64,000 nucleotides of DNA from BOG-908 sp963751795 (GCA_963751795.1 CAVVVI010000003.1:62001-126000), one strand, 5' to 3'; positions 7,632 through 16,981 are shown, numbered from the stretch's first letter. Program-made: numbers and translations. The notes: generated by a model not told the origin, from the sequence alone.

Positions 7632-8840
7632 TTGGGGGATGGGGTGGCGGCACATTGCTCTGCGCGGTTTGGATCGGGCGTGGCGGGCTGGGGGGCGGTT
7701 GTGGTGGCTGGTGTGAGTGAGGCGGGGGGCGTGCGCGGCGGGGTGCAGGAAGCGCCGAAGACGCTGTTTTATACGCTGGACGGCATACGCGGGGTGGCGG
7801 CGTTGCTGGTTGTGTCGCGCCATGCGGCGGATTTTTTTGCGCCGGTGCGGGCGCAGGAGAGTTACCTGGCTGTCGATGTGTTTTTCGTGCTGAGCGGGGT
7901 GGTGCTGGCGCAGGCTTACGGCGGGAAGCTGGCGCGCGGGACGATGGGTGTGTGGCACTTTCTGTGGATCCGGGTTGTGCGCGTTTGGCCGTTGTATCTG
8001 CTGGGGACGGCGATCTCGCTTGTTGCGGGGGTGACGGGGCTGATCGATTTCGGCTCGGGCCGGTTGCTGGCGTATTACGCGGGCATGGCGTTGCTGATGA
8101 TTCCCAATCCGGGTGTGGGGACGTTCGACGTGTTTCCGCTGAACAACCCGGCGTGGTCGTTGGCGCTCGAGATGGGGGTGAATGTGTTCTACGGCGTGGC
8201 GGCGCGCTGGTTGAGCACGCGGCGGGTGTTGGCCATCGTTGCGTTGAATGCGGTGGGGATTGCGTTGACGCTGGTGGCCGTGAAGTCGCACACGCTGAAT
8301 TTCGGGTTCTGGGCGAAGTCTTTTCCGTTCGGCTTCTGTCGTGTGGGGTTTTCGTTCTTTGCGGGCGTTTTGCTGTTTCGGTATCGGCTGCGGCTGGCGG
8401 TGACCGCGCGGAATGCGGCGGTGCGCAATGTGTTGTCGGCCCTGGTGCTGGTGGGCGTGGCCGCGGCGCTGGCGGTGGCGCCTGTGGGGCGGTGGCAGGC
8501 GGTGTACGATTTTTGTGCGGTGGTGGTAGTGTTTCCGGCGCTGGTGGCGGCCGGGATGGCGTTTCAGCCTTCGGGGGCGCTGGCGCGGGTTTCGCGATTT
8601 CTGGGGCTGATCTCGTACGCCGTGTACACGCTGCATGCGCCGCTGGCCGGGGTTGTGGAGGGCGTTGTGGGCGCGCAGGTGGGCAGGTTGGCGCCGTTGT
8701 CGGGCGTGGTGTTCCTGGCGGGGCTGGTGGTGCTGTGCGCGTTGGTGGACCGGTTCTTCGACACGCCGGTGCGGCGGGCTCTGCTGCGGCTGGGTGCGCG
8801 GGCCGGGTGGGGGCGCGTGGCGGCCGGTGGAGCAGGGTGA
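7632..8840 (+). CDS. Acyltransferase 3 family membrane protein
   Basis: 402 residues from ATG 7632. Strong acyltransferase-3 (OafA/NodX-like) signatures: LDGIRGVAALLVVSRHAADFF and VDVFFVLSGVVLAQAYGGKL near the N-terminus, then about ten hydrophobic segments. Such integral membrane enzymes O-acylate sugars, lipids or cell-surface polymers. The first 30-40 residues are poorly conserved; GTGs at 7701, 7704 or 7713 would give a family-typical length. It is monocistronic, divergent from the small membrane-protein pair. Substrate unknown. Confidence 0.85.
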   Translation: MGDGVAAHCSARFGSGVAGWGAVVVAGVSEAGGVRGGVQEAPKTLFYTLDGIRGVAALLVVSRHAADFFAPVRAQESYLAVDVFFVLSGVVLAQAYGGKLARGTMGVWHFLWIRVVRVWPLYLLGTAISLVAGVTGLIDFGSGRLLAYYAGMALLMIPNPGVGTFDVFPLNNPAWSLALEMGVNVFYGVAARWLSTRRVLAIVALNAVGIALTLVAVKSHTLNFGFWAKSFPFGFCRVGFSFFAGVLLFRYRLRLAVTARNAAVRNVLSALVLVGVAAALAVAPVGRWQAVYDFCAVVVVFPALVAAGMAFQPSGALARVSRFLGLISYAVYTLHAPLAGVVEGVVGAQVGRLAPLSGVVFLAGLVVLCALVDRFFDTPVRRALLRLGARAGWGRVAAGGAG

Positions 8841-8978
8841 GGGGCTGCGGCTGAGGCGGCAGCGTCCAGAAAACGATACGGTTTCAGGTCGTTTCGACTG
8901 TTTACAGACAATCACGGTTGCGTTACCGATACGATTGCGTGTCCGGACGAGCGGATGCTATTTGTAGGCGGGGCCCCT

Positions 8979-9602
8979 ATGCGTGCTGTTCACACCAAGA
9001 CTTTGATCCGCATGGGCGGGTTGGGCGTGTTCCTCGGCCTGGTGGCCGCGGCGTTTCCGGCGCGGGCCGGCCTGATCGTCAATGGGGATTTCGAGAGGGG
9101 CACCCTGTCGGGGTGGACGGCGACGGGCTCCGTGGCGACGGCGACCAATCCGTATTTCGGCATCGGGACGCAGGCGGACGGGAAGTATTTCGCGGTGTTC
9201 AACGCCGGCGACGTGACGCCGAGCGGGGTGCTGTCGCAGAGCTTCGCCACGGTTGCGGGCACGGATTACGTGCTGACCTTCAGCTATGGCGCCAATGGCG
9301 GCCAGACGCAGTCGGTGACGGCGAGCTTCGTGGATGGCGTGGGGGCGACGCTGGCTTCGCAGTTCGACAGTTCCAGCAATCCGGGGTTGGATACGTTCAC
9401 GCTGGCGTTCGAGGCGGATTCGGCGCGCACGACGCTGAAATTTGTCGATTACACCGGCAATCCGACGGTGAGTACCGATGGTGCGCTGGACAATGTGGGG
9501 GTGAATGCGGTGCCGGAGCCGGCTTCGCTGGCGTTGCTGGGGGCGGGGGCTGGGTTTTTGTTTGTGCTTGGGCGGCGTAGGAAGGAAGGCCTTCTTTTCT
9601 GA
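8979..9602 (+). CDS. PEP-CTERM sorting-signal exported protein
   Basis: 207 residues from ATG 8979, preceded by AGGCGGGG; an ATG 24 bases upstream lacks a good site. A signal peptide ends near FPARAG, followed by a beta-rich domain beginning LIVNGDFERGTLSGW (galactose-binding/DUF642-like). The C-terminus is a PEP-CTERM anchor: VPEPASLALLGAGAGFLF then the basic cluster GRRRK. Such proteins are processed by an exosortase and often relate to exopolysaccharide; no exosortase gene is in the window. The last codons (KEGLLF) lie inside dispersed repeat A, so the repeat has supplied the C-terminus. Confidence 0.85.
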   Translation: MRAVHTKTLIRMGGLGVFLGLVAAAFPARAGLIVNGDFERGTLSGWTATGSVATATNPYFGIGTQADGKYFAVFNAGDVTPSGVLSQSFATVAGTDYVLTFSYGANGGQTQSVTASFVDGVGATLASQFDSSSNPGLDTFTLAFEADSARTTLKFVDYTGNPTVSTDGALDNVGVNAVPEPASLALLGAGAGFLFVLGRRRKEGLLF

Positions 9603-9724
9603 AGAAAAGAAGCAAAAGACTTTTGCTCCTGACGCTGGGTCAACCGCCTTTGGCGCAGGGTTGCCTCAGTGCTCAGGAGCAAAAGTTTTTTGGTCCTTTT
9701 TTTCAAAAAAGGACTGCTTCCTTG
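9583..9724. repeat. Dispersed hairpin repeat A, full copy
   Basis: About 142 bp built of nested inverted repeats: CTTCTTTTCT/AGAAAAGAAG at 9591-9612, an outer pair GCTCCTGA / TCAGGAGC, and GTCCTTTTTT/AAAAAAGGAC at about 9693-9714. The right part recurs at 17872-17919; the left part recurs inverted at 62746-62792. T-rich stems could end transcription in both directions. The copy overlaps the end of the PEP-CTERM gene. Confidence 0.75.
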
Positions 9725-9737
9725 CTAGGATTCGAGC

Positions 9738-10499
9738 ATGAAGCTTCGCTCGATCCGTTTAGTCGGCCCGCTCTGGTTATTATTGTCGCCTCCCGCGCTT
9801 GCGAGTGACGTCGATCGTCTGGCGGGCATCGACTTCACGCAGGACAACAAGGCCGCGATTCAGGCGATGATCGGGGATCCTGAGACCTGTGCCGGGTTGC
9901 TGCGCAGGGCTGTGGCCGGGCATGCCGCGCGGAAGCGGGTGCCGGGTGCCGAGCCGGTCCTTGAGGCTCGCGTCATTGGCGGTTGCCAGGCCGTGTCTCT
10001 GGATGGCAGCCGGCAGGTGCAAGTGGTGGCTACGGCGGATTTGGATGAGGGCAACGGGCCGATGCGCTACGTTGCGATCTACAAACGGCTGGGCGCCTTC
10101 GATGTGCACGAGATTGCGCTCGGGGAGGGTAGCGGCGCTCTGGGTGCGGCCAGGTTGTATCTTCGCGACATCGATCGTGATGGGCGGCTGGAGCTGGTCG
10201 ATGAAGAAATTGTGTCGATCATCGGTGGTCGGCTCATTGCCATGGCCGAGCCTGCCCCGACCGTCACGCACATCTATGTTTGGCGGAACGATTCGTTCGT
10301 TGTGGCGACACGCGAGTTTCGGGGCTACGTCGCGTCGGACATCCTGCCGGATTTGCGGCGGCGGTTGAGCGCGCTGCGGCAGGGCGCGGTTGTGTCGGCC
10401 AGGCGAGAGGCGGAAGCGCGGGCGGTCGGAGAGTCGATTGTTTTCGCGGACAGGTTCCTCGGAAGCGGGCATTATTTCCCGCAGGGAAGCGAGGACTGA
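9738..10499 (+). CDS. Exported protein of unknown function
   Basis: 253 residues from ATG 9738, with an AGGA ribosome site in CTAGGATTCGAG. A signal peptide (LVGPLWLLLSPPALASD) leads to a mature protein with two cysteines (ETC and GGC) and a region YLRDIDRDGRLELVDEE resembling an FG-GAP/VCBS-type calcium loop. It ends just before the convergent oxidoreductase gene. No specific family recognised; probably periplasmic. Confidence 0.65.
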   Translation: MKLRSIRLVGPLWLLLSPPALASDVDRLAGIDFTQDNKAAIQAMIGDPETCAGLLRRAVAGHAARKRVPGAEPVLEARVIGGCQAVSLDGSRQVQVVATADLDEGNGPMRYVAIYKRLGAFDVHEIALGEGSGALGAARLYLRDIDRDGRLELVDEEIVSIIGGRLIAMAEPAPTVTHIYVWRNDSFVVATREFRGYVASDILPDLRRRLSALRQGAVVSARREAEARAVGESIVFADRFLGSGHYFPQGSED

Positions 10500-10517
10500 G
10501 GCCGGGGATCGGCGGGG

Positions 10518-11843
10518 TTAGGCGCGGCTGCCCTGGGCGGAGAGGCGCCAGGCTTTGGCTGTGGCGCGGGAGCGGCGTTGGTCGGACAGGAAGGCGGACA
10601 GGACGCCGAGTTTGGGGTCCGCTTGGCCGGTGTCGCCGAGGCGGACGAGTTGTTCGTAGTACCAGCCTTGGGCGGCAAACGTGTTGAGGGCGCGGATGGT
10701 GGCTGAGGGTGATGTGCTGCCGAGCCAGCCGTTGCCGAGGCGGAGCTGGGCTTCCCAGCGGTCGAGCGAAGTGATCGTGCCGTCGAGGAGGCGGGCGGCG
10801 GCGGCGGCATCGACGCAGAGGGGGCGGCCGAGGCCGATGACGTCGATACCATCGTGGGCGACGGCCTCGGCCATGCCGGCGGCGGTGCGGAAGCCGCCGG
10901 TGACCATGAGTTTGGCGCGGTGCAGGCGCGCGCGGATTTCGGGTGCGAAGTGCTGGAAGTAGCTTTCGCGCGCGCGGGTGCTTTCGTGGACAGGCTGTTC
11001 GGCCATCGGTTCCATGCCGAGGACGTTCATCATGGCGGGTTGTTCGTAGCTGCCGCCTGAGATCTCGATGAGGTCCACTCCGTCCTCGTCGAGCCAGGCG
11101 GCGACTTGCTGGCTGTCGGCGAAGGCGAAGCCGCCACGCTGGAAATCGGCCGAGTTGAGTTTGACGGAGACGGGGTAGTCGGGCCCGACGGCGTGGCGGA
11201 CCTGGCGGGTGGTTTCGCGCAGGAAGCGGGCGCGGCCGGCGAGGTTACCGCCCCAGGCGTCGGTGCGCTGGTTGGTGCGGGGCGAGAGGAAGGCCGAGGC
11301 GAGGTAGCCGTGGGCTGCGTGGATCTGCACGCCGCCGAAGCCGGCTTCGCGCGCGGCTTGGGCGGCGGTGGCGAAGCGGGCGATGATGGAGAGGATTTCC
11401 GGCTCGGTGAGGGCGACCGGCTGGCCGAACTGGCCGCCGGGGAGGCCCACGGCCACGGCGGAGGGGGCGCTGGGGGTGGGGTTGACCATCTTCTGCGTTT
11501 GCCGGCCGGCGTGGGAGAGCTGCATCCAGATTTGGTTGCCGCCGATGGTGGCGGCTTTGGCCCAGCTGGCGAGTGCGGCGCGGGTTTCGGCATCGGGGGT
11601 GCCGTGCAGGACGACGTTGCCGGGGGCTTCGAGGTGGTGGCGATCGACCATGACGTTGCCGGTGAGCAGCAGGCCGCAGCCGCCTTGGCTCCAGGCGCGA
11701 TAGAGGCGTTCCAGGCGGGGTGTGGGGCGGCCTTGGGCGTCGGCCAGGCGTTCGGTCATGGCGGCTTTGGCGAGGCGGTTGGGCAGGGTGGCGCCGCAGG
11801 GGAGGGTGAGGGGGGCGGCGAGGGTTTCGAACGGTTGGGTCAT
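10518..11843 (-). CDS. NADH:flavin oxidoreductase, old yellow enzyme family
   Basis: 441 residues. An OYE-type FMN TIM barrel: LPNRLAKAAMTERLAD near the N-terminus, the LLTGNVMVDRHH strand, HAAHGYLASAFLSP with the paired substrate-binding residues, DAWGG, and a late GGFRTAAGMAEA phosphate-binding strand. It lacks the C-terminal FeS/NAD extension of 2,4-dienoyl-CoA reductases, so it is the single-domain class that reduces activated alkenes with NAD(P)H. Physiological substrate unknown. A small membrane gene lies about 200 bases upstream on the same strand. Confidence 0.9.
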   Translation of the reverse strand: MTQPFETLAAPLTLPCGATLPNRLAKAAMTERLADAQGRPTPRLERLYRAWSQGGCGLLLTGNVMVDRHHLEAPGNVVLHGTPDAETRAALASWAKAATIGGNQIWMQLSHAGRQTQKMVNPTPSAPSAVAVGLPGGQFGQPVALTEPEILSIIARFATAAQAAREAGFGGVQIHAAHGYLASAFLSPRTNQRTDAWGGNLAGRARFLRETTRQVRHAVGPDYPVSVKLNSADFQRGGFAFADSQQVAAWLDEDGVDLIEISGGSYEQPAMMNVLGMEPMAEQPVHESTRARESYFQHFAPEIRARLHRAKLMVTGGFRTAAGMAEAVAHDGIDVIGLGRPLCVDAAAAARLLDGTITSLDRWEAQLRLGNGWLGSTSPSATIRALNTFAAQGWYYEQLVRLGDTGQADPKLGVLSAFLSDQRRSRATAKAWRLSAQGSRA

Positions 11844-12047
11844 GCGGGGGGCCTTGGGTGGGGGCGCGGTGTGGGGGAGGATGGGGCCGGGGGGCGGGGC
11901 GGTGCAAATGCGGGGCGCGGCGGGGCGGCGCTTGCGCGGGCGCGGACGGCGGGCGCGTGGTTGGCGCTGTGCCGACGGGAGTCTTTGGCAGCCAGACGCC
12001 GCGCCGGGGTTGGACCGGCGGGCGGCGGCGCTGGGCGGGTGAGCGGC

Positions 12048-12353
12048 TTAGAGGGCGATGAGGGCGGCGAGCAGGATGCCGGCGCGGGAGGTGGCGAGTT
12101 TGCGGTCGCCGTGGCGGAGTTCGCTGTAGAGGACGCAGGCTGAGGCGGTGGCGACGAGAGCGGCGCCGAGGCGGCGGGTGGGGCGGGTTGCCATGAGCAG
12201 GCCGCCGAAGAGCTCGGCGTGGGCGGCGGCGCGCATGTCGCCGTAGGACCAGCCGAGGTGGCGGAAGAGGGTGTTGTAGCCGCGGCTGCCGGCGAGTTTG
12301 TCGGCGCCGGCGATGGCGACGGCGGCGCCGATGGCGGGGAAGATGGAGGGCAT
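12048..12353 (-). CDS. Small membrane protein, DoxX-like
   Basis: 101 residues with three or four hydrophobic stretches (IFPAIGAAVAIAGADKLAG, AELFGGLLMA, LGAALVATASACVLYSEL, AGILLAALIAL). Spacing and the AELFGGLLM element recall DoxX/DoxD-like or SdpI-like small membrane proteins, but the match is weak. ATG at 12353. It lies between the PIG-V-like gene and the old yellow enzyme on the same strand. Confidence 0.6.
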   Translation of the reverse strand: MPSIFPAIGAAVAIAGADKLAGSRGYNTLFRHLGWSYGDMRAAAHAELFGGLLMATRPTRRLGAALVATASACVLYSELRHGDRKLATSRAGILLAALIAL

Positions 12354-12419
12354 GGTTGGGGTTCTCCGGACGGGGAGCCAACGCGGCGGGGGCGGGATGG
12401 GTTTGTGGGGGTGGGGGGT

Positions 12420-13652
12420 TCAGATGACCCAGTAGCCGGCGAGGGTGAGGTATTCCTCGGTGATCAGCGTGGCGCCGGACAGCAGCAGGATGGCGGCCGA
12501 TAGAATTCGGCGGTTGCGGCAGAGCAGTGCCAGGCCGAGGCAGCTTGGCAGGGCGGGGTAGAGCAGGCGCGGGGTGGCGTAGGCGCCGAGGTTGGTGGCG
12601 ACGAGCCAGATATAGGCGGCGGCCACCAGCAGGGGCAGGCAGGCGAGGCAGCGTTGGGGCAGGCGGAGGCAGGACAGGCTGGCGACCAAGGAGGTGGCGA
12701 GCGTGATGTAGCCGATGGCGTTCTGCAGGCGGGTTTCGGCTTCGGGGCCGCGGCTTTGGGCGACGAGGGATGCGGTGTCGTGCAGGGCGCGGGCGGCTTG
12801 GGAGAGGTCGGGGAGGATCAGGGCCAGTTTGAGGGCGATGCGGCAGCGTTGCAGGAAGGGCAGCGGTGTTTCCCAGCCGGATTGGGCGGCGATGAAGGGT
12901 GTGGGGTTGCCGAAGGTGTGGAGCGACCAGGCGGAGAAGGCCAGCAGGCCCCAGAGCGAGAGGGCGGCGATGGCGGCGAGGGGCAGCGCTCGGCGTTTGG
13001 GTGCGCGGGGGTCGGCGGCGGCGGCGATGATGACAGTGAGGGACAGGCAGGCGGCGAGCGGGCCGGCGGCTGAGGCGAGGCCGCTGATGATGGTGGCTTG
13101 CCAGTAACGGCGCTGGAGAAGGGCGTGCAGGCACAGGGCCGCCAGCAGGTTGATGAGGCCGACCGGGTAGGAGCGGAACAGGAAATTGGCGGCCGGATTG
13201 AGGGCGTAGAATGCGACGGCCCAGCGGGCGGGCGTTGGTGGCAGGGTAGCGCGTGCGAGGCTGTGGACGGCGAAGATCGAGGCCAGGCCAAGGGCGGTTG
13301 TGACGAGGACGGTGCAGATGCGGCCGGCCGGGCCGTTGCCGGCGAGGGTTGCGATGGCGCGCAGCAGCAGCGGCCATAGGGGGAAGAAGGCGATGTTGTC
13401 GGCGGCGGTGCTTCCCGGGTGCCAGCTGTAGCCTTGTCGGGCGATGCTGTCGTACCAGTCCGAATCCCAGGCGAAGAAACGGTCGATCCAGTGGGGCTGG
13501 GTTGCAGCTGCGGCTTTGAGGGGTGCGCCGAAGATGGGGGCCAGCAGGTGATCGGGGATGAGGCCTGCGCCGAGCACGCAGATTGCCAAAGCGAGGCAGC
13601 ATACGGTGGGGACGATCAGGCTGGCGTGGCGGCTGGGCGCGGGGCGTTGCAC
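12420..13652 (-). CDS. PIG-V-like mannosyltransferase family membrane protein
   Basis: 410 residues with about nine to ten hydrophobic segments. The lumenal-loop motif WDSDWYDSIARQGYS followed by NIAFFPLWPLLLR is the hallmark of the PIG-V (GPI mannosyltransferase II-like) family; bacterial members are polyprenyl-phosphate-sugar-dependent GT-C enzymes. The paired Asp and Trp residues expected for catalysis are present. Substrate unknown, probably a cell-envelope glycan. It starts 30 bases after the GST stop on the same strand. Confidence 0.78.
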   Translation of the reverse strand: MQRPAPSRHASLIVPTVCCLALAICVLGAGLIPDHLLAPIFGAPLKAAAATQPHWIDRFFAWDSDWYDSIARQGYSWHPGSTAADNIAFFPLWPLLLRAIATLAGNGPAGRICTVLVTTALGLASIFAVHSLARATLPPTPARWAVAFYALNPAANFLFRSYPVGLINLLAALCLHALLQRRYWQATIISGLASAAGPLAACLSLTVIIAAAADPRAPKRRALPLAAIAALSLWGLLAFSAWSLHTFGNPTPFIAAQSGWETPLPFLQRCRIALKLALILPDLSQAARALHDTASLVAQSRGPEAETRLQNAIGYITLATSLVASLSCLRLPQRCLACLPLLVAAAYIWLVATNLGAYATPRLLYPALPSCLGLALLCRNRRILSAAILLLSGATLITEEYLTLAGYWVI

Positions 13653-13681
13653 CTCGTGTGGCTTGCCTTGCGGTGGGGTGT

Positions 13682-14299
13682 TCAGTTGCCGCTGAGGTCG
13701 CCGTCGATTTGTTGGGCGCGGAGTGCGGCGGGGCGTTGGTTGTGGCGGTTGGCGTAGGCTTGGAAGGCGGGGTGTTTATCGATGCTGCCGAACATCATGC
13801 CGAAGGTGAGTTGGGCGGTGAGGTAGAGGTCGGCGGCGGTGAATGCGGTGTTGTCGATGGTTTGGCGGCCTTCGAGGAAGGTTTGCAGGGTGTTCATGAC
13901 GAGATCGAAGGAGCCGTAGCCGGCCATGGCGGTGCGGTCTTCGGGGATTTCGAATTTCAGGGATTTGTTGGTGATGGCGGCTTCCATGGGGCCGGCGGCG
14001 AAGAACAGCCAGCGGTAGTAGGGGGCGCGGCGAGGGTCGGTGGGGGGTGGGGCGAGGTTGGCCTGGGGGAAGGCGTCGGCCAGGTAGGCGCAGATGGCGG
14101 CGGTTTCGGTGATGGTTTGGCCGTGGTGGGTGATGGCGGGGACTTTGCCCATCGGGTTGATGGCCAGGTATTCGGGGGCTTTCATGGTGGTGGCGTATTG
14201 GACGATGTGCGTTCCGTAGGGAACGCCGATTTCCTCAAGCATCCAGCGGACGATGCGGCCGCGTGACATTGGGTTGGTGTAGAAGGTGAGGGTGGACAT
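13682..14299 (-). CDS. Glutathione S-transferase family protein
   Basis: 205 residues from ATG 14299. The N-terminal thioredoxin-like domain (TLTFYTNPMSRGRIVRWMLEE) has the cis-proline context GKVPAI and the glutathione-contact ITETAAICAYLAD; an all-helical C-terminal domain follows. Serine in NPMSRGR sits where beta-class GSTs carry Cys or Ser. Likely cytoplasmic detoxification or thiol transfer. Confidence 0.9.
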   Translation of the reverse strand: MSTLTFYTNPMSRGRIVRWMLEEIGVPYGTHIVQYATTMKAPEYLAINPMGKVPAITHHGQTITETAAICAYLADAFPQANLAPPPTDPRRAPYYRWLFFAAGPMEAAITNKSLKFEIPEDRTAMAGYGSFDLVMNTLQTFLEGRQTIDNTAFTAADLYLTAQLTFGMMFGSIDKHPAFQAYANRHNQRPAALRAQQIDGDLSGN

Positions 14300-14412
14300 T
14301 GGGGCGGCTCCGGGGTGGGGGGTGGCCGTTTGTGGTGGGGAGTGTGCGGGGTTTTGTGGGGGTGGGCAATTTGTTTCGGTGGTTCGCCGTGTGACGGATT
14401 GGGGGTGATGCG

Positions 14413-15588
14413 GTGAGCGGCTGGGATGTGTTCCGTGCCCGGGTTGCCGGCGGGTATTCGTTCGCGGTGCGCAGCCTGTTCGAGATTGCGGCTGCGGGGG
14501 ATGTGCGTTCGGCGGATGCGCGGGTGCATCATGTGCATTCGTTGGCGGCGGGGCGGGTTGGGCTTTCTCCGTTGGTGGTGGGCGCGACTTTCCTGACGCG
14601 TTGGGCGACGCGGGAGGGGCCGGGGGTGATATCGTGGCGGGCGGATTTTTACGAGTGCATGGCGCCGGCGACGTTCGTGATCCGGGATGCGGTGGTGCAT
14701 GCATCGTCGGGTGTTGTGGTGATCGGGGATGATGTTGTTGCCGAGACGTTGGCGCATACGGATCCGGTGGCGCAGGGGTTTGCGTTTGACGCGCGGGGCG
14801 TGGTGTTTCGGCCTGGGGTGCAGCGTTGTTTGGCGGGCACGCACATTACGGTTCTGGCGGGTGGGACGGGGAATTACTTCCACAGCCTGATCGAGGGGGT
14901 TGCGCGGGTGGGGGCGGTGCCGGCGGGTTTGGTGGCCGCGGCTGGGTCGTTGCTGTTTTCGGCGGGCGGGGTGTGGCAGGCGGAGATGCTGGGGCGGTTG
15001 GGGTTGCCTGCATCGTTGCGGCTGGTGGCGGTGGGGGACGGGGAGACGGTTGGCGTCGAGCGGTTGGTGTTTCCGTTGACGGTGCATGGGTTGTCCAGTT
15101 TTCACCCGTGTGTGGCGGAGTTCTTCGAGACGATCGCGTCGCATGTGTCGGCGGGTGGGGCGGCGTTGCCGCGCCGGATTTATATCGATCGGCGGGGTTC
15201 GGGGGCGCGGCGGTTGGCCAACGAGGACGCGGTGGTGGCGGGGTTGGAGGCTATGGGGTTTGTGGCGGTTCGGCTGGAGGCGTTGGGATTTGCCGAGCAG
15301 GTGCGGCTGTTTCGCGGGGCTGAGTGCGTGGTTGGGCCGCATGGGGCGGGGTTGACGAATATCGGGTTTGCGCGTGCGGGGTGTCGGTTGCTGGAGTTGC
15401 AGATGGATGCTTACGTGAACTGGCAGTTTCGGCATTTGGCGGCGTTGCGCGGGGTGGCCTACGATTGCGTTTTGGGGCGGGCGCGGGAGGCTTGGCTGGA
15501 TGTTGAGTTGGCTTCTGTGCATGGGATGGGGTGGGAGGTTGATGTGGGGCTTGTGCGGGCGGCGGTGCAGCATTTGGTGGGCGGCTAA
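14413..15588 (+). CDS. Glycosyltransferase family 61 protein
   Basis: 391 residues from GTG 14413. Typical GT61 (DUF563) motifs: GNYFHSLIEGVAR in the middle, RRIYIDRRGSGARRLANEDA and the late GPHGAGLTNIGFARAG loop. Bacterial members add sugars to capsule or other surface polysaccharides. Monocistronic and divergent from the GST gene; no polysaccharide cluster surrounds it, but further glycosyltransferases occur at 32.6, 55.6 and 56.6 kb. Confidence 0.85.
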   Translation: MSGWDVFRARVAGGYSFAVRSLFEIAAAGDVRSADARVHHVHSLAAGRVGLSPLVVGATFLTRWATREGPGVISWRADFYECMAPATFVIRDAVVHASSGVVVIGDDVVAETLAHTDPVAQGFAFDARGVVFRPGVQRCLAGTHITVLAGGTGNYFHSLIEGVARVGAVPAGLVAAAGSLLFSAGGVWQAEMLGRLGLPASLRLVAVGDGETVGVERLVFPLTVHGLSSFHPCVAEFFETIASHVSAGGAALPRRIYIDRRGSGARRLANEDAVVAGLEAMGFVAVRLEALGFAEQVRLFRGAECVVGPHGAGLTNIGFARAGCRLLELQMDAYVNWQFRHLAALRGVAYDCVLGRAREAWLDVELASVHGMGWEVDVGLVRAAVQHLVGG

Positions 15589-15798
15589 AGAGTATGCGAG
15601 CGTAGCGTCTGTATCTGCACTCCGTTGTTCCTAGGCTGTTGGCAATGATCGTGTTTGAGATACTTGGGCAGCATCGGCCGCTGAAGCCGTAGGCCGAGCC
15701 TTAAGCCCGCGACTGGGTGCCTGATTGTCGTCACGGGTGAGAGATGGCCGAGCCGAGGAAACCTTCTTATCAAGCCTCAATCGCACGTAGGTCAGGCC

Positions 15799-16326
15799 AT
15801 GGTGTTAAAAACAAAATTTCTCACATGGGCACTCGCCGTCGCACTCATCGGCATACCCCTCGCACGCGCGGCTGCCCCGCCGAAGTGGATTTCGGATCTC
15901 GGCTTCATGACGGGCAGCTGGGTTCAGGACGGTTTGGACCGGAGCACGCTCACTGTCGCCCGCGGAACAAGTTCACCGTCACTGACGATAAAACATCGGA
16001 CTGCGAACGCAGGTGCCGTCGGAGGCCAGCTCATAGACGCCGGCGCCGAGCTACGGATCTACGAGCGGGATGGTCGGCTGCAGGCAGATGAGCGAGCTGA
16101 GGATATACCCCGCCTTCCAATCCGATCGCATTTTACGACTGTATCGATTGTGCCCGGCAGGTCGGTCATCCTGAACATGACAACGAGCATGACGGCCGGC
16201 GCTGGAGTTGAGCTCTCATACTGGACTTGCGAATGGGATACGAAGAAACTCTGCACGTCTCATGTCATCAAGAGGGCAAATCTCATGTCTCTCACTTTAG
16301 GGACGGCGGTCTTGACCAGGCGCTGA
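15799..16326 (+). CDS. Exported protein of unknown function, possibly shifted near the 3' end
   Basis: 175 residues from ATG 15799 with a clear signal peptide (TWALAVALIGIPLARAAA). The mature part starts with DLGFMTGSWVQDG, like exported proteins with an 'LxFMxGxW' lipocalin-type strand. After CEWDTKKLC the frame becomes featureless and stops; another plus frame stays open to 16451, so a late frameshift is possible. GC is lower than the chromosome average. Confidence 0.5.
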   Translation: MVLKTKFLTWALAVALIGIPLARAAAPPKWISDLGFMTGSWVQDGLDRSTLTVARGTSSPSLTIKHRTANAGAVGGQLIDAGAELRIYERDGRLQADERAEDIPRLPIRSHFTTVSIVPGRSVILNMTTSMTAGAGVELSYWTCEWDTKKLCTSHVIKRANLMSLTLGTAVLTRR

Positions 16327-16477
16327 CCGTTGGCCTGGACGGAGCTGAATACACCAACGAGATCAACCAGACTCATGAGAAGCTGGTTCCCTGGTCATGG
16401 TGCGATGCTCACCGGATGAATCGGATTTCCCGAATGCAGTCTAGCCTTTAGCCATCGCGGCATCGCTGTTTCAAAAA

Positions 16478-16981
16478 TCAAGAATTGTGCACCGGCGCTG
16501 AGGGCAATTCTTGCGGCACAACCGCATCAAGCGGAGCCTCCTCGACGAGGACACCGGACCTGCAATGGACAGTCACATGCGGTTGCCGTCGTTTGTCAAT
16601 AAGCGCCCATTCAGGATCACCCTCTGCTGTCGCGAAAGAGGCAACGTAGAGGCCGCCTGACAAAGCAACCGCCACCTCGGGTAGGCGGCCAAACGTTGTT
16701 AGGCCGGTGACCACTCGTCCGGCAAGTCGATCAAAGCTTGGTTGCCACAGCTCCTCATCGCTCCAGCTGCCACAGATTATCGAGTGCTCGTCTTCGATTT
16801 GCCAACTCCACTGGATCATCAACGTGACTTCGCCGTGCGGATTACCTGGGCTACCATCTCTGCGCAGGCGCGTCGTCAATTTTCCCAACTCTAAGAACAA
16901 CGCGGACCCGTATCCTCGCCAAATGTGCGAGACGGGCATTCCGACCGTAGCAGCGCTGAGAAGCTCAACGAGGTCCGTCAC
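16478..16981 (-). CDS. Conserved protein of unknown function
   Basis: 167 residues starting GTG 16981. It has a compact alpha/beta look with the stretches MPVSHIWRGYGSALFLELGKL, a WSWQIEDEHSIICGSWSD strand pair, and GRLPEVAVALSGGLYVASFA, followed by EGDPEWALI. The same pattern is familiar from uncharacterised single-domain proteins in many bacteria, but no function is known to me. It sits in a lower-GC patch with other unknown genes, about 110 bases from the next minus-strand gene. Confidence 0.6.
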   Translation of the reverse strand: MTDLVELLSAATVGMPVSHIWRGYGSALFLELGKLTTRLRRDGSPGNPHGEVTLMIQWSWQIEDEHSIICGSWSDEELWQPSFDRLAGRVVTGLTTFGRLPEVAVALSGGLYVASFATAEGDPEWALIDKRRQPHVTVHCRSGVLVEEAPLDAVVPQELPSAPVHNS

